This document shows positions 26,331 through 34,623 of a stretch of DNA of 64,000 nt, in pieces (the first letter of the stretch is position 1; each line of letters starts with the position of its first letter). Under the pieces are notes generated by a model. The model was given only the letters and a program-made list of their open reading frames with translations. It was not told the DNA's origin and searched no databases. The position numbers were made by a program, and so were the translations under genes. This stretch comes from Limnohabitans sp. Rim8 (GTDB taxonomy: Bacteria; Pseudomonadota; Gammaproteobacteria; Burkholderiales; Burkholderiaceae_C), in NCBI RefSeq assembly GCF_945901735.1, contig NZ_CAMDLM010000005.1, forward strand, positions 62,001-126,000. Reading direction: 5' to 3'.

Positions 26331-26443
26331 GTGCATGCAACGGCGGGGCGCCATTTAGTGAGGAAAGTCTCCTCATTCTAAGCAAACCTGTGCGCCATGA
26401 CACCAAACAAAATATGACGATATCTGACGTCTTATGACATCAA

Positions 26444-26695
26444 CTAATGCGCAGCGCCTCCACGCAAACTGGGCGTGCTCAGCGCCCCGGCAAAGCGGTA
26501 GCCCACGCTATGCACCGTGATCACCGGAGGCTCGGCGATGCCCCTCTCGACAAAGCGCTGGCGCACTCGGCGCACAAGGGTGCTGAGCGCGGCCTGGGAG
26601 GACTCATCATCGCGGCCATAAAGGGACAGGCAGGCGACATTGCGCGGCACCGATTCGCCCACGCTTTTGCCCAGCAGGGCCACATCAAAGAGTTC
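26444..26695 (-). pseudogene. 3' remnant of an OmpR/PhoB-type response regulator
   Basis: Reading from about 26695 the minus strand gives ELFDVALLGKSVGESVPR, YGRDDESSQAALSTLVRRVR and ITVHSVGYRFAG. This is the second half of a winged-helix DNA-binding domain, ending in the beta-hairpin wing. The receiver domain and first helices are missing. The open frame continues upstream to 26812, but there it is antisense to another gene remnant, so the true homology ends near 26695. Confidence 0.6.
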
Positions 26696-27034
26696 ATTGC
26701 CGCTGCGGGTGTGGGCCTGACCTCGCAATACATCGAAGAGTTTGGGCGCAAGCTGTTGGGCGGTTTGCTGGGCAAGGCCGGGGGCAAGCTGATCGGCGGT
26801 CTCGGCAGCCAAGCCACGGGTATGGCGTTTTCATTCGCCAGCACCTACGCGCTCGGCCATTTGGCCAAACGCTATTACGCAGGCGGTCGCGTCATGTCCA
26901 CCGACTTGCTGCGCCAAACTTACCAAGGCCTGCTGGGCAGCGGCAAAACTCTGCAACAACAACATTTGGGCGACATCCAGGCCCGGGCGTCCACCCTGGA
27001 CGCGGGCGAGGTGATGCGCATGGTCCGGGGCTGA
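26696..27034 (+). pseudogene. 3' remnant of a DUF697-type (YcjF-like) gene
   Basis: From about 26696 the plus strand gives AGVGLTSQYIEEFGRKLLGG, then GLGSQATGMAFSFASTYALG and HLAKRYYAGGRVMSTDLLRQ. This resembles the C-terminal part of DUF697 proteins, which are often next to or fused to small GTPases. The N-terminal part is missing: the upstream open frame is antisense to the response-regulator remnant. There is no start codon with a ribosome site at the junction. Confidence 0.55.
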
Positions 27035-27131
27035 ATGGGTGCGGCGCCATCCAGCCAAGTCAAGCGCGCCAAGCCACAACCTCAGAAACCCGCAAGCAGC
27101 AGGTTTGCAAAGTGCGCGGCCCATAACGGGG

Positions 27132-28730
27132 TCACTTCTTGAACTTGACCCACTTGAACAGCATGAAACCGTCTGCACGCTGGTAAGCATCGACATTGGA
27201 TTTGGCACCCCAGGTGACCATCTGCTGGTGCAAGGGGATGTGGCCGACATCGTTGGCATGCAGGGTCAGCGCCTCCTTGATCAGCCGGTTGCGCTGCGCC
27301 TCGTTGGTCTCGACCTGGATGCGGTTGGTGAGGTCATCGAGCTGCGGGTTGCTATAGGCACCGAAGTTCCACTGGCCCTGTGCGCCCGCCGGGGAGGCCA
27401 GCACGGTGAACAGCAGGTGGTGCGCGTCGAAGCCGGCCGGTGACCAGCCCAGCATGAAAAACGACAGCTCGCGCTTGAGCGCACGAGGGAAGTAAGTCGC
27501 TTTGGGCTCGGCCTGCAGCCGTACCTTCACATTGACGCGTGCCAGGTTCGCGGCGACCGCCTGGCAAATTTCACTGTCATTCGCATAGCGATCGTTGGGG
27601 CATTGCATCGTGATTTCGAATCCTGCAGGGTAGCCCGCATCGGCCAACAGCTTGCGAGCCGCATCCAGGTCAAAAGGCAAGCGCTTTTCCATGTCGGGTG
27701 AAAAGCCGCGAATACCGTCGTTGATCATGCCGCCCGTGGGCCGGGCCAGGCCGCGCATGACTTTGTTGGCAATGGTGTCGATGTCGATGGCCTGATAAAA
27801 AGCCATGCGCACCCGCACATCCTTGAAGGGATTTTTCCCTTTCACGCTGCTGCCCACCAGTTCATCGCGGTGCTGATCGAAGCCCAGAAAAATGATGCGC
27901 GCTTCGGCGGACTGCAACACGGTCAAGCCCTGTCGCTCCTTGACGCGCTGAAAATCTTGCAGGGGTACCGGATCAATCAAGTCCACTTCCCCTGAGACCA
28001 GCGCCGCGACGCGCGTGCCGTCGTTGGCAATCGGCATGAACGACACCTCGTCGATGTTGGTTTCGTGCTGTCCCCACCAGCTGGCATTGCGAACGATGAC
28101 GGTGCGCACGCCGGGCTGGCGCTCTTTCAAGGTGAAGGGGCCCGTGCCGTTGGCCTTGAACGTGGCGGCGTTCTCCACACCTTTGCGCCGGTCGACCGGT
28201 CGGGTGGCGTTGTTGGTCTCGGCCCATTTCTTGTTCAGGATCAGGATGTTGGAGATCACATCCGGCAAGATGGGGTTGGGTCGCGAGGTCTCAATCTCGA
28301 TCTGGTAGGGCCCCGTTTTGCGCACTTCCTTGACCGTGGCCAATTGCGAGCGCACATCCGAGCCCTCGCCCCGCGCGCGGTCCAGGGAGAACACCACATC
28401 GTCGGCACCAAAGGCGGCACCATCGTGAAAGACCACCCCTTGGCGCAAGTCAAATTGCCACACCGTCGGCGACTTGAGCCGCCAGGCTGTGGCCAGCGAC
28501 GGCCCCAAGCGCAGCTGCTTGTCGCGGGTGACCAGCGATTCGAAAACGTTATTCAGGAAAGACAACTGGACCGCCTCATTGAGCGAGTGCGGGTCGAGCG
28601 ACAGCACGTCGCCTTGGTTGGCCACCTTTAAAACCAGCGGCTGAGATGGGCTTTGGCTGTAGGCCGCTGGGGCCAGGCTGAGCCCAGCGAAAAGCGCAAT
28701 GGCGATGGCGCGTACGAAGCGGTTTTTCAT
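27132..28730 (-). CDS. ABC transporter peptide-type substrate-binding protein (SBP family 5)
   Basis: A 532-residue periplasmic receptor with a Sec signal (MKNRFVRAIAIALFAGLSLA ... AYSQ). The family 5 layout is clear: VLSLDPHSLNEAVQLSFLNN, ATAWRLKSPTVWQFDLRQGV, VFHDGAAFGADDVVFSLDRA, and a long C-terminal lobe with ARKLLADAGYPAGFE. Relatives bind di- or oligopeptides, nickel or glutathione. No permease or ATPase gene is adjacent, so it is an orphan here. Convergent to the DUF697 remnant and divergent from the SOUL-protein gene, with a palindrome just upstream at 28764-28783. Confidence 0.9.
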   Translation of the reverse strand: MKNRFVRAIAIALFAGLSLAPAAYSQSPSQPLVLKVANQGDVLSLDPHSLNEAVQLSFLNNVFESLVTRDKQLRLGPSLATAWRLKSPTVWQFDLRQGVVFHDGAAFGADDVVFSLDRARGEGSDVRSQLATVKEVRKTGPYQIEIETSRPNPILPDVISNILILNKKWAETNNATRPVDRRKGVENAATFKANGTGPFTLKERQPGVRTVIVRNASWWGQHETNIDEVSFMPIANDGTRVAALVSGEVDLIDPVPLQDFQRVKERQGLTVLQSAEARIIFLGFDQHRDELVGSSVKGKNPFKDVRVRMAFYQAIDIDTIANKVMRGLARPTGGMINDGIRGFSPDMEKRLPFDLDAARKLLADAGYPAGFEITMQCPNDRYANDSEICQAVAANLARVNVKVRLQAEPKATYFPRALKRELSFFMLGWSPAGFDAHHLLFTVLASPAGAQGQWNFGAYSNPQLDDLTNRIQVETNEAQRNRLIKEALTLHANDVGHIPLHQQMVTWGAKSNVDAYQRADGFMLFKWVKFKK

Positions 28731-28763
28731 GTCTTAAGTCCCGAAAAAGTGTACGGTGATGAA

Positions 28764-28783
28764 CTGTTGGCAAATGCTAACAG
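28764..28783. promoter_or_regulatory. Quasi-palindrome upstream of the peptide-binding protein
   Basis: CTGTTGGCA-AA-TGCTAACAG has 9-base arms with one mismatch and lies 34 bases upstream of the receptor start. It could be an operator; no regulator gene is nearby. The rest of the 235-base divergent gap to the SOUL gene shows nothing else clear. Confidence 0.3.
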
Positions 28784-28965
28784 AGGCTCATTTTTCATGC
28801 GCCACACCTTGGCTTGTCTTTCAGGCCATCACCGCTAGGCAGCCGCACCGGGTCTGGCGTGATGGCGCACACAGATGCCTTAAAAAGCGGCTTGCGTGCG
28901 GTAAAAGACCGATGCTGCTACGATGAATCTGCTTCAATGCACCCACCCCAACACTGACTTTTTCC

Positions 28966-29565
28966 ATGATGCGCTGGCTTTTTTCCTTATTCCCATCCCT
29001 CTTTTCATCCGTCTTGTTCCTTTTTTGTGGAGCCGCCATGGCCGTTGAAGAACCGCGCTACACCGTGCTCGTTTCAGACCCGCCATTTGAGGTGCGGCGC
29101 TACGCCGGCTTCACGGTGGCGCAAACGCAAATCAGTGGCGACTTCGACGCCGCCAGCAGCAGCGGCTTTCGGCGCATCGCGTCTTATATTTTTGGCGACA
29201 ACCTGCAAGCCGGGCTGGGCGCACAGCGCAAGATTTCGATGACCGCGCCTGTCACCGTGGTGCCCGAAGATCAAGGTTGGCGCGTGCATTTTGTGATGCC
29301 TTCCGCCGAAAGCGTGCAGTCCCTGCCCCAGCCGCTCAACCCGCAAATCCAGCTGCGCACCGTGCCCGAGCACGAGGTGGTGGCGGTGCGCTTTAGCGGC
29401 TTCACCACGCAAGCGAGCATGCATGAGCAAACCGAGCGGCTGCGGGCCTGGGCGCAGGCTCGCCAACTCAAGCTCAGCCCCACAGCCCAAATCGCCCGCT
29501 ACGACGACCCGTTCACCTTGCCGTGGAATCGCCGCAACGAGATCTTGATTGACCTGATGCCCTGA
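28966..29565 (+). CDS. SOUL-family heme-binding protein
   Basis: A 199-residue protein with an N-terminal hydrophobic signal (residues about 3-25, ending GAAMA). The SOUL fold is shown by EEPRYTVLVSDPPFEVRRYA, GFRRIASYIFGDN, ISMTAPV and VPEHEVVAVRFSGF, and the C-terminal ARYDDPFTLPWNRRNEILID. The family binds heme or other tetrapyrroles; in bacteria it is usually periplasmic and of unknown function. It stands alone in its strand block with the HNH gene 57 bases downstream. Two ATG codons are adjacent at the start; the choice changes only one residue. Confidence 0.88.
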   Translation: MMRWLFSLFPSLFSSVLFLFCGAAMAVEEPRYTVLVSDPPFEVRRYAGFTVAQTQISGDFDAASSSGFRRIASYIFGDNLQAGLGAQRKISMTAPVTVVPEDQGWRVHFVMPSAESVQSLPQPLNPQIQLRTVPEHEVVAVRFSGFTTQASMHEQTERLRAWAQARQLKLSPTAQIARYDDPFTLPWNRRNEILIDLMP

Positions 29566-29622
29566 AAGCGACTGGGATCAATCGCCCGGTGCGGCCTGCG
29601 CCGCAGGCGGTCTGTTGTAGCC

Positions 29623-30009
29623 TTGAGCGATGGTCAACACAGTCTTGCAACCGTGACAGGGCGCATTCGCAAAAAACTCATTCAAGCCCAGCTTGAAGCC
29701 TTGCCCGCACCGCGCAGTGGCGACGTGCTGTGCCCCCTGTGTGACCGCCCCATTCCGCCCAGCCAGCAAGACGCGCACCATCTGGTGCCCAAGTCACACG
29801 GGGGCGCGCACACCGTGGTACTGCACCGCATTTGCCACCGCCAGATCCATGCGCTGTTCACCGAGACCGAATTGGCCCGCACCTATGCCACGCTCGAAGC
29901 CCTGAAACAACCCGAAGAGATGGCCCGTTTCATCCGTTGGGTGCAAACCAAGCCCGATGCGTTTTTTGAAAAAAGCCGCAAGAGTCAGCGGCTCAAAACT
30001 CGGCGCTGA
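29623..30009 (+). CDS. HNH endonuclease
   Basis: A small HNH nuclease of up to 128 residues. A zinc-binding pair CPLCDRPI, the catalytic DAHHLVPKSHGG, and ICHRQIHALF complete the beta-beta-alpha-metal motif. The frame begins with TTG at 29623; a GTG at 29653 just before TGRIRKKLIQ is also possible, and neither has a strong ribosome site. Such stand-alone HNH proteins are common in proteobacteria and often of unknown target. It converges on the PNPOx-like gene, with only six bases between the stops. Confidence 0.8.
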   Translation: MSDGQHSLATVTGRIRKKLIQAQLEALPAPRSGDVLCPLCDRPIPPSQQDAHHLVPKSHGGAHTVVLHRICHRQIHALFTETELARTYATLEALKQPEEMARFIRWVQTKPDAFFEKSRKSQRLKTRR

Positions 30010-30015
30010 AAGCAT

Positions 30016-30615
30016 TCAGGGCGTGAGCCAATCCCAGGTGTTGGCGGCGAGCTGTGCCCGGCGATGCCCGTCGCGCGACAGCTCCAGCCAATCCATCTGA
30101 AGCACCTGCGCACGCAGCAAGGCAAAGCTGTGCGTTGGCGCGGGCACCTTGGCCTTGGCTGCATCGGCCATGCCACTGCCTGGTGGCAACACCGCACCCG
30201 GCGGCAGTGGCGACAAATAATCGCCTGCGGCGGCCGACTGCTGGACCCCTTGCCACAGAGCCTCGACCTCTGGGCCAGACGTGATGACCAAGCAGGCCAC
30301 GCGCACCCGCAATTGCCAGCTCAAACGCGCACTCCAAAACACCAGCACCGCTGAGGCTTGAGCCTGCAGTTGGGCCACTTTGGGGCTGCGGCTGTCGGTG
30401 TAAAAAGTCAGTTGCCCAGCCTGGGCATCCACTTGGCGCAGCACCACGGTGCGGGCATCGGGCAAACCGTCTGCGTCGGCAGAGGCGAGCACCGGCGTGC
30501 GCCATTCGTGGTGCCGGTCCAAACTGGCACGGCCCAGCTCTTTCCAAATTTGCGGGCGAATTTCTTTGGGCGTTTGCAGGTGGATTTTCATAACTTTTGA
30601 GCTTGACGAAGTCAT
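30016..30615 (-). CDS. Pyridoxamine 5'-phosphate oxidase-like FMN-binding protein
   Basis: A 199-residue split-barrel flavoprotein. It shows the FMN-binding features of the PNPOx family: TPVLASADADGLPDARTVVL followed by R, TFYTDSRSPKVAQL and a C-terminal WDWLTP segment. It is shorter and less conserved than biosynthetic PdxH and lacks its closing arginine-rich signature, so it is better called an FMN-binding oxidase-like protein than PdxH. A second in-frame Met lies eight residues downstream. It lies 29 bases downstream of cho on the same strand. Confidence 0.78.
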   Translation of the reverse strand: MTSSSSKVMKIHLQTPKEIRPQIWKELGRASLDRHHEWRTPVLASADADGLPDARTVVLRQVDAQAGQLTFYTDSRSPKVAQLQAQASAVLVFWSARLSWQLRVRVACLVITSGPEVEALWQGVQQSAAAGDYLSPLPPGAVLPPGSGMADAAKAKVPAPTHSFALLRAQVLQMDWLELSRDGHRRAQLAANTWDWLTP

Positions 30616-30644
30616 CTACCGAATGGGCTGATTGCAGTGCGGAC

Positions 30645-31514
30645 TCACAACAACACAATGTCCACACTTTGCGTGAGCACCGGGCGGCACAAAATCTTGT
30701 AGCCGTCGGCATCAAAATGGGCGGCCACCTGGCTGGCTGACTGGCTCAGTTCGCGGGCCGATTCGGGGGTGGGGGCGCTGCCCAAATAACACCAGTGCTT
30801 CACCACGTGAATTTGCGTGAAATCGGCATCGCGCTCGACCAAACCCACCGCGCCCGGGTAGGGCCAGCATTCGACACGCAGCGCCAGCAGGCTGCTGAAC
30901 AAGCGCTCGCGGTGCGCTTCGGGGGGTTCGTCTCCCCGACACACGCCCGCGCATTGGCGGATGGCCGCCCGAAAACAGGCTTTGCCAGGGCGTAATTTTT
31001 CCAGGCCCAGCGGTCCGTGACACAGCTTGTTCTGGTCAGCGATGGCGCGCAGGGCGGCCAGTGCCGCATGGCGGCTGGCGTACAAGCCATACAGCTCGGG
31101 CTGTCTTGCAAAGTCGATGTCACGGGCATAGACCACTTGCGGCACTTCGCCCGTCAGTTGCAGGCTGCACAGCTGCTGGTTGCGGCGCAGTTTTTGGTTG
31201 AACAAGGGGTGCTGGGCCTTGATCATTTGCGCCTCCAGCAGCAACGCGCCAATCTCGCCCGCCGTGCGGATGTGGCTGATGCGCTGGGTTTGGCGCAGCA
31301 TGCGGGCCTCGTCGGGCGTGCGCAGGTGTGACATCAATCGCGCGCGGATGTTGATGCTTTTGCCGATGTAGAGCGGCAAGTCGCCTTCTTGGCCGTGGAA
31401 GATGTAAACACCCGCCCCGGTGGGTGCGTCTTCGATGGCTTGGCGCAGGTGCTGGGGGTATTCGTAGACCCGGCTGTCTTCAAAGTCGTCTCGGCGGCGG
31501 CGTGGCAAGGGCAT
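30645..31514 (-). CDS. cho: UvrC-homologous excinuclease Cho
   Basis: A 289-residue protein, close to the length of E. coli Cho. The N-terminal half is a GIY-YIG nuclease: GAGVYIFHGQEGDLPLYIGK, then NIRARLMSHL, and the conserved glutamate in GALLLEAQMIK. Cho makes the 3' incision at bulky DNA lesions that block UvrC in nucleotide excision repair. The start at 31514 (MPLPRRRRDD) is used because the open frame upstream runs through a perfect LexA box 38 bases away. Cho is part of the SOS response in E. coli, and this site says the same here. Confidence 0.9.
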   Translation of the reverse strand: MPLPRRRRDDFEDSRVYEYPQHLRQAIEDAPTGAGVYIFHGQEGDLPLYIGKSINIRARLMSHLRTPDEARMLRQTQRISHIRTAGEIGALLLEAQMIKAQHPLFNQKLRRNQQLCSLQLTGEVPQVVYARDIDFARQPELYGLYASRHAALAALRAIADQNKLCHGPLGLEKLRPGKACFRAAIRQCAGVCRGDEPPEAHRERLFSSLLALRVECWPYPGAVGLVERDADFTQIHVVKHWCYLGSAPTPESARELSQSASQVAAHFDADGYKILCRPVLTQSVDIVLL

Positions 31515-31551
31515 GGTGGGTGAAGGGTGGATCAGGATCGAAGCTGGAAAA

Positions 31552-31571
31552 TACTGTTTATATTTACAGTA
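31552..31571. promoter_or_regulatory. LexA (SOS) box
   Basis: TACTGTTTATATTTACAGTA contains the exact CTGT-N8-ACAG core (31554-31569) with AT-rich spacer, matching the E. coli-type LexA operator. It is 38 bases upstream of cho. On the other strand direction, TATACT at 31570-31575 is a good -10 hexamer overlapping the box. Confidence 0.9.
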
Positions 31572-31620
31572 TACTGGCCTCGTCATGCTTCTTGCAATTG
31601 CCTGACATTTTTGTTGATTT

Positions 31621-31654
31621 ACGCCCCGGACTTTGCGGCCCGGGGCGTTTTTTT
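31621..31654 (+). terminator. Strong plus-strand terminator close to the SOS promoter
   Basis: ACGCCCCGG pairs with CCGGGGCGT and is followed by a seven-T run. It points in the plus direction, but the only plus-strand transcript that could reach it starts at the LexA-box promoter about 50 bases upstream; no gene lies between except a six-codon frame MLLAIA at 31585-31605. Confidence 0.75.
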
Positions 31655-31688
31655 GCCCCTGCCTTGTGGCACGCCTTGTGCTCCGCCA

Positions 31689-32504
31689 TCAACGCATGTG
31701 GGCGCTCAGGCTGCCCAGGGGTGCAGAAAACTCGGCGCGCCAGTGCTCGCCCACTTGCAGCGGCCAGGCGTCGGTCCAGGTGCCGGTGGTGACCACATCG
31801 CCCGCTTGCAGGTCCACCGCGCCGGGGCATTGGCGCAGTTCTTTCAAAAAGTGGTGTAAGGCGTTGAGCGGGCTGTCGAGCACGTTGGTGCCCACGCCCT
31901 GCTCCACCGCTTGGCCGTTTTTGAACAGCGTGACGCGGGCCTGCGCCAGCAGGGTGTGCAGGGCCTGTGCATCGGCGGCCAGTTGCTGAACAGGCAGGCT
32001 TTGGCCCACCAACAGGCGGGCGTGCAAGCCGCTGTCGGCCATGGTGTCGGTGGCGGTGAACTTCCAGTCCAGGCCGTGCGACTGCACGACTTCAAAACCT
32101 GGTGCGATCCAGTCGATGGCTTCAAACAGCTGCTGCATGCTGGCGTTGGCCGCTGGCGTGGCCTTCATGCCGAAGACAACTTCGGGCTCCAGCCGGGGCT
32201 GACAGGTATGAGCCAGGTCGATGCTGCCTTCGGCAGTCCCCGATGCGACGGGCTCGGCAACGCTGAGGCCTGTATCCCAGACCGTGCCCCACATGGGGCC
32301 AAACACCTCGTAGCGCTGCCACAGCGTGCGGTTGGTAAAACCAATCTTGTAGCCTTTGGCCACTTCGCCACGCTGCTGGCGCAACTGGCGCACGGCCAAG
32401 GCTTTTTGATAGGCCGCCGCCGTGTCGGGGCCGCCCACCACGCCGGGGGGCTGGTCCCACAAACGGGCTTGGTCGTGGTGCTGCAAGAGTTGTTCGGGGG
32501 TCAT
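31689..32504 (-). CDS. 2-keto-4-pentenoate hydratase/decarboxylase family protein
   Basis: A 271-residue member of the MhpD/DmpE/DmpH family, which hydrates or decarboxylates dienoic keto-acids from meta-cleavage of catechols. Visible features are VAKGYKIGFTN, the metal-binding glutamates in RLEPEVVFGM and APGFEVVQS, and the C-terminal GDVVTTGTWTDAWPL. No partner meta-cleavage dioxygenase is adjacent. It lies on the same strand as the MBL-fold gene, 61 bases downstream of it. Whether it is a hydratase or a decarboxylase cannot be decided. Confidence 0.85.
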   Translation of the reverse strand: MTPEQLLQHHDQARLWDQPPGVVGGPDTAAAYQKALAVRQLRQQRGEVAKGYKIGFTNRTLWQRYEVFGPMWGTVWDTGLSVAEPVASGTAEGSIDLAHTCQPRLEPEVVFGMKATPAANASMQQLFEAIDWIAPGFEVVQSHGLDWKFTATDTMADSGLHARLLVGQSLPVQQLAADAQALHTLLAQARVTLFKNGQAVEQGVGTNVLDSPLNALHHFLKELRQCPGAVDLQAGDVVTTGTWTDAWPLQVGEHWRAEFSAPLGSLSAHMR

Positions 32505-32565
32505 GTGTTGTCTCCTGTTCGGGTGTGGGGTAAGGGCGTTGCAAAAAAATCAAAGCACCAGTCCA

Positions 32566-33459
32566 TCAAACAGCCAAAAAGCGGCCATCGTCCAGCGTCT
32601 GGATTTGCCCCTGGGTCTGCAGCTCGGCCAGGTGCATGCCGATGGTGTTGCGCTCGGCGCAGGGCACAAAGGGCACATCGTAGCCTGTGGGGTACAGCAG
32701 GCGGCGGCTGACCAGCTCTTGAAGGCTGTGCGGGGTCTGCAGGTAGCCCAGCAGTTGCGCGCTGCGCTCATCGATCTTGCTGGCAAAGCGCGCCAAATCG
32801 GCCAGAAACTGCGCCCGGTCGGTGATCACCGCCTTGTGGTGCGAGGTGGCCCAGATGCGGGCGTCCAGCTCGGCCACCTTCTTCAGGGTGCGGCGAAAGT
32901 CGCTCAGGCTGGAGGTGGCGTCGCCGTAATAGGGGCCAAAGCCGCTCAGGTCGATGTCGCCAATGAAGGCCAAGCCTTCACTTTCCACCACCAGGGCGCA
33001 GTGGCCTGCCGTGTGGCCCGGCAGGTGGTGCGCCCGCACGCGCACGCCGCCGCCCAAGTCCCACAGCGCGCCATCGCTGTAGCCGGTGGCGTCGGGCCGG
33101 GGCTGGTAATGGAAATCCTTTTGCACGATGGCGTGCATGGCGTCCAACACGTCGGCGGGGTAACCGTAGTGTTGGCACAGGCCATCCCACGATTGGGCGG
33201 CGGCCAGATCGGCCTCGTGCACCTGAACCGGGGCGTGGGGCAGGCGGTGCAGCCCCGCCATGTGGTCCTCGTGCACATGGCCCAGGATGACCAGGTCGAC
33301 CGTGTCCAGCTCGGGGCCGATGCGGTTGGCCACCTCGGGCGTGTCAAAGGCCACGCGCATGTCGGCCCCTTGCACGATCAGCTGATTCCCGTCGGGGTAT
33401 TTGCCCGATTTTTCGCCCAGGTGCACACGCACCGCTCCGAAATTCAACACCGACGCCAT
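32566..33459 (-). CDS. Metallo-beta-lactamase fold hydrolase
   Basis: A 297-residue MBL-fold protein. The two-metal site is complete: HVHEDHMAGL, LPGHTAGH, GDIDLSGFGPYYGD and TSHHK. The C-terminal 70 residues form a small helical domain (SAQLLGYLQTPHSLQELVSR), as in MBL proteins with an added winged-helix tail. The start at 33459 (MASVLNFGAV) was chosen; the open frame goes further upstream but crosses toward the divergent gene. Relatives are thioesterases or glyoxalase-II-like hydrolases. It diverges from the transglutaminase gene with about 96 bases between. Confidence 0.85.
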   Translation of the reverse strand: MASVLNFGAVRVHLGEKSGKYPDGNQLIVQGADMRVAFDTPEVANRIGPELDTVDLVILGHVHEDHMAGLHRLPHAPVQVHEADLAAAQSWDGLCQHYGYPADVLDAMHAIVQKDFHYQPRPDATGYSDGALWDLGGGVRVRAHHLPGHTAGHCALVVESEGLAFIGDIDLSGFGPYYGDATSSLSDFRRTLKKVAELDARIWATSHHKAVITDRAQFLADLARFASKIDERSAQLLGYLQTPHSLQELVSRRLLYPTGYDVPFVPCAERNTIGMHLAELQTQGQIQTLDDGRFLAV

Positions 33460-33555
33460 GAGGGCCTTTCCTGAATTGCGCCCCGTCCAGGGCACGACAA
33501 GCCACTATAGCCAGCGTGACAGCTCGGCGCTGGCACACGCGCTACAGTGATCCGC

Positions 33556-34236
33556 ATGACCGACGACCTGCCCTCCCCCGCCACGCTGGCCGCCACGGCC
33601 TTGATCGACAGCGACCACCCTGATGTGATTGCCTTGGCGCGCCAGCACGCGCAAGGCGCCACCGACCGCGAACGCGCTGTGTCGCTGTACCTGGCGGTGC
33701 GCGACCAGTTCCGCTATGACCCCTACCGCATCGAGCTGTCCACCGAAGGCATGCGGGCCAGCTCGGTGATGGCCCAAGGCTCGGGCTGGTGCGTGCCCAA
33801 AGCGGCCTTGATGGCGGCGGCTTGCCGCGCCGCCGGTCTGCACGCCCGCCTAGGTTACGCCGATGTGCGCAACCACCTGAGCACCGAGCGCTTGCGCCAG
33901 ACCATGCAGACCGATGTGTTCATCTGGCACGGCTATGCCGACATTTGGCTGGACGGCCAATGGGTCAAAGCCACGCCCGCCTTCAACATCGAGCTGTGCG
34001 ACAAGTTCGGCCTGTTGCCGCTGGAGTTTGATGGTCGCAACGACTCGATCTACCACCCCTTTGACAAGGCGGGCAACCGGCACATGGAGTACGTGAACCA
34101 GCGCGGCACCTTTGACGACATGCCGCTGGCCCAGATCGTGGCCGATTTCCAAACCGTCTACAGCGGCTGGATGGCCGAAAAAGCCCCCTTGAAGGCTGCC
34201 AACTTCGAGCAGGATGTGGCAAGAGAAACGCGATGA
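33556..34236 (+). CDS. Transglutaminase-like cysteine protease family protein
   Basis: A 226-residue transglutaminase-core protein. The catalytic triad can be placed: Cys in GSGWCVPKAALMAAACRAAG, His in FIWHGYADIWLDG and the Asp in the same segment. AVRDQFRYDPYR is a typical family helix. It could be a protease or a cross-linking enzyme; bacterial relatives are mostly uncharacterised. It starts with ATG at 33556; an in-frame GTG lies three codons earlier. Its stop overlaps the next gene by four bases (ATGA), so the two are made together. Confidence 0.85.
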   Translation: MTDDLPSPATLAATALIDSDHPDVIALARQHAQGATDRERAVSLYLAVRDQFRYDPYRIELSTEGMRASSVMAQGSGWCVPKAALMAAACRAAGLHARLGYADVRNHLSTERLRQTMQTDVFIWHGYADIWLDGQWVKATPAFNIELCDKFGLLPLEFDGRNDSIYHPFDKAGNRHMEYVNQRGTFDDMPLAQIVADFQTVYSGWMAEKAPLKAANFEQDVARETR

Positions 34237-34607
34237 CGCAGCGCGCACTGGTTTTGTTGGACTCGATTGCGCTGGTCAACGCCAGCCATGCGGACACAGT
34301 GATCGTGTCGGGCTCGCACGGGGGCTTGTCGGCCTCGCATTTTGTGACCGCACAAACCCACAAACCTTTTGCAGTGGCCTTCAACGACGCCGGTGGCGGC
34401 AAGGACGATGCTGGCCGCGTGGCGCTGCATGAATTGCAGGCGGTGGGTGTGCTGGCGATTTTGTATGCGCACACCTCGGCCCGCATTGGCGAGGCGCAAG
34501 ACGGGCTGGACAACGGCGTGGTCAACGGCCTGAACGCGCTGGCCCTGGCGCAAGGCCTGCAGCTGGGCATGTGCGTGTCAGACGCGGTGCGGCACTTGGG
34601 CGCCTGA
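34233..34607 (+). CDS. Conserved protein of unknown function coupled to the transglutaminase
   Basis: A 124-residue protein with no recognised domain. It is rich in small residues and shows three striking segments: VIVSGSHGGLSASHFV, AFNDAGGGKDDAGRVAL and TSARIGEAQDGLDNGVVNGL. The Gly-Ser-His-Gly-Gly motif and the Asn-Asp-Ala-Gly-Gly-Gly loop look like an active or ligand site. There is no signal peptide or membrane segment. It is translationally coupled to the transglutaminase gene. I recall similar proteins in other proteobacteria but know no function. Confidence 0.75.
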   Translation: MTQRALVLLDSIALVNASHADTVIVSGSHGGLSASHFVTAQTHKPFAVAFNDAGGGKDDAGRVALHELQAVGVLAILYAHTSARIGEAQDGLDNGVVNGLNALALAQGLQLGMCVSDAVRHLGA

Positions 34608-34623
34608 GCGCCCAGCAGCTCCC

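Noticed and set aside
24787-26381. Long proline-rich and alanine-rich plus-strand frames
   Set aside because: They are the complement of the glycine repeats of the autotransporter (GGx code read backwards gives PP/A-rich); no start signals or domains.
26447-27034. 195-residue plus-strand frame taken as one gene
   Set aside because: Its first 80 or so residues are antisense to the response-regulator remnant; only the last part resembles DUF697.
28764-28783. CTGTT...AACAG palindrome considered as a LexA box
   Set aside because: It lacks the CTGT-N8-ACAG core spacing, unlike the site at 31554-31569.
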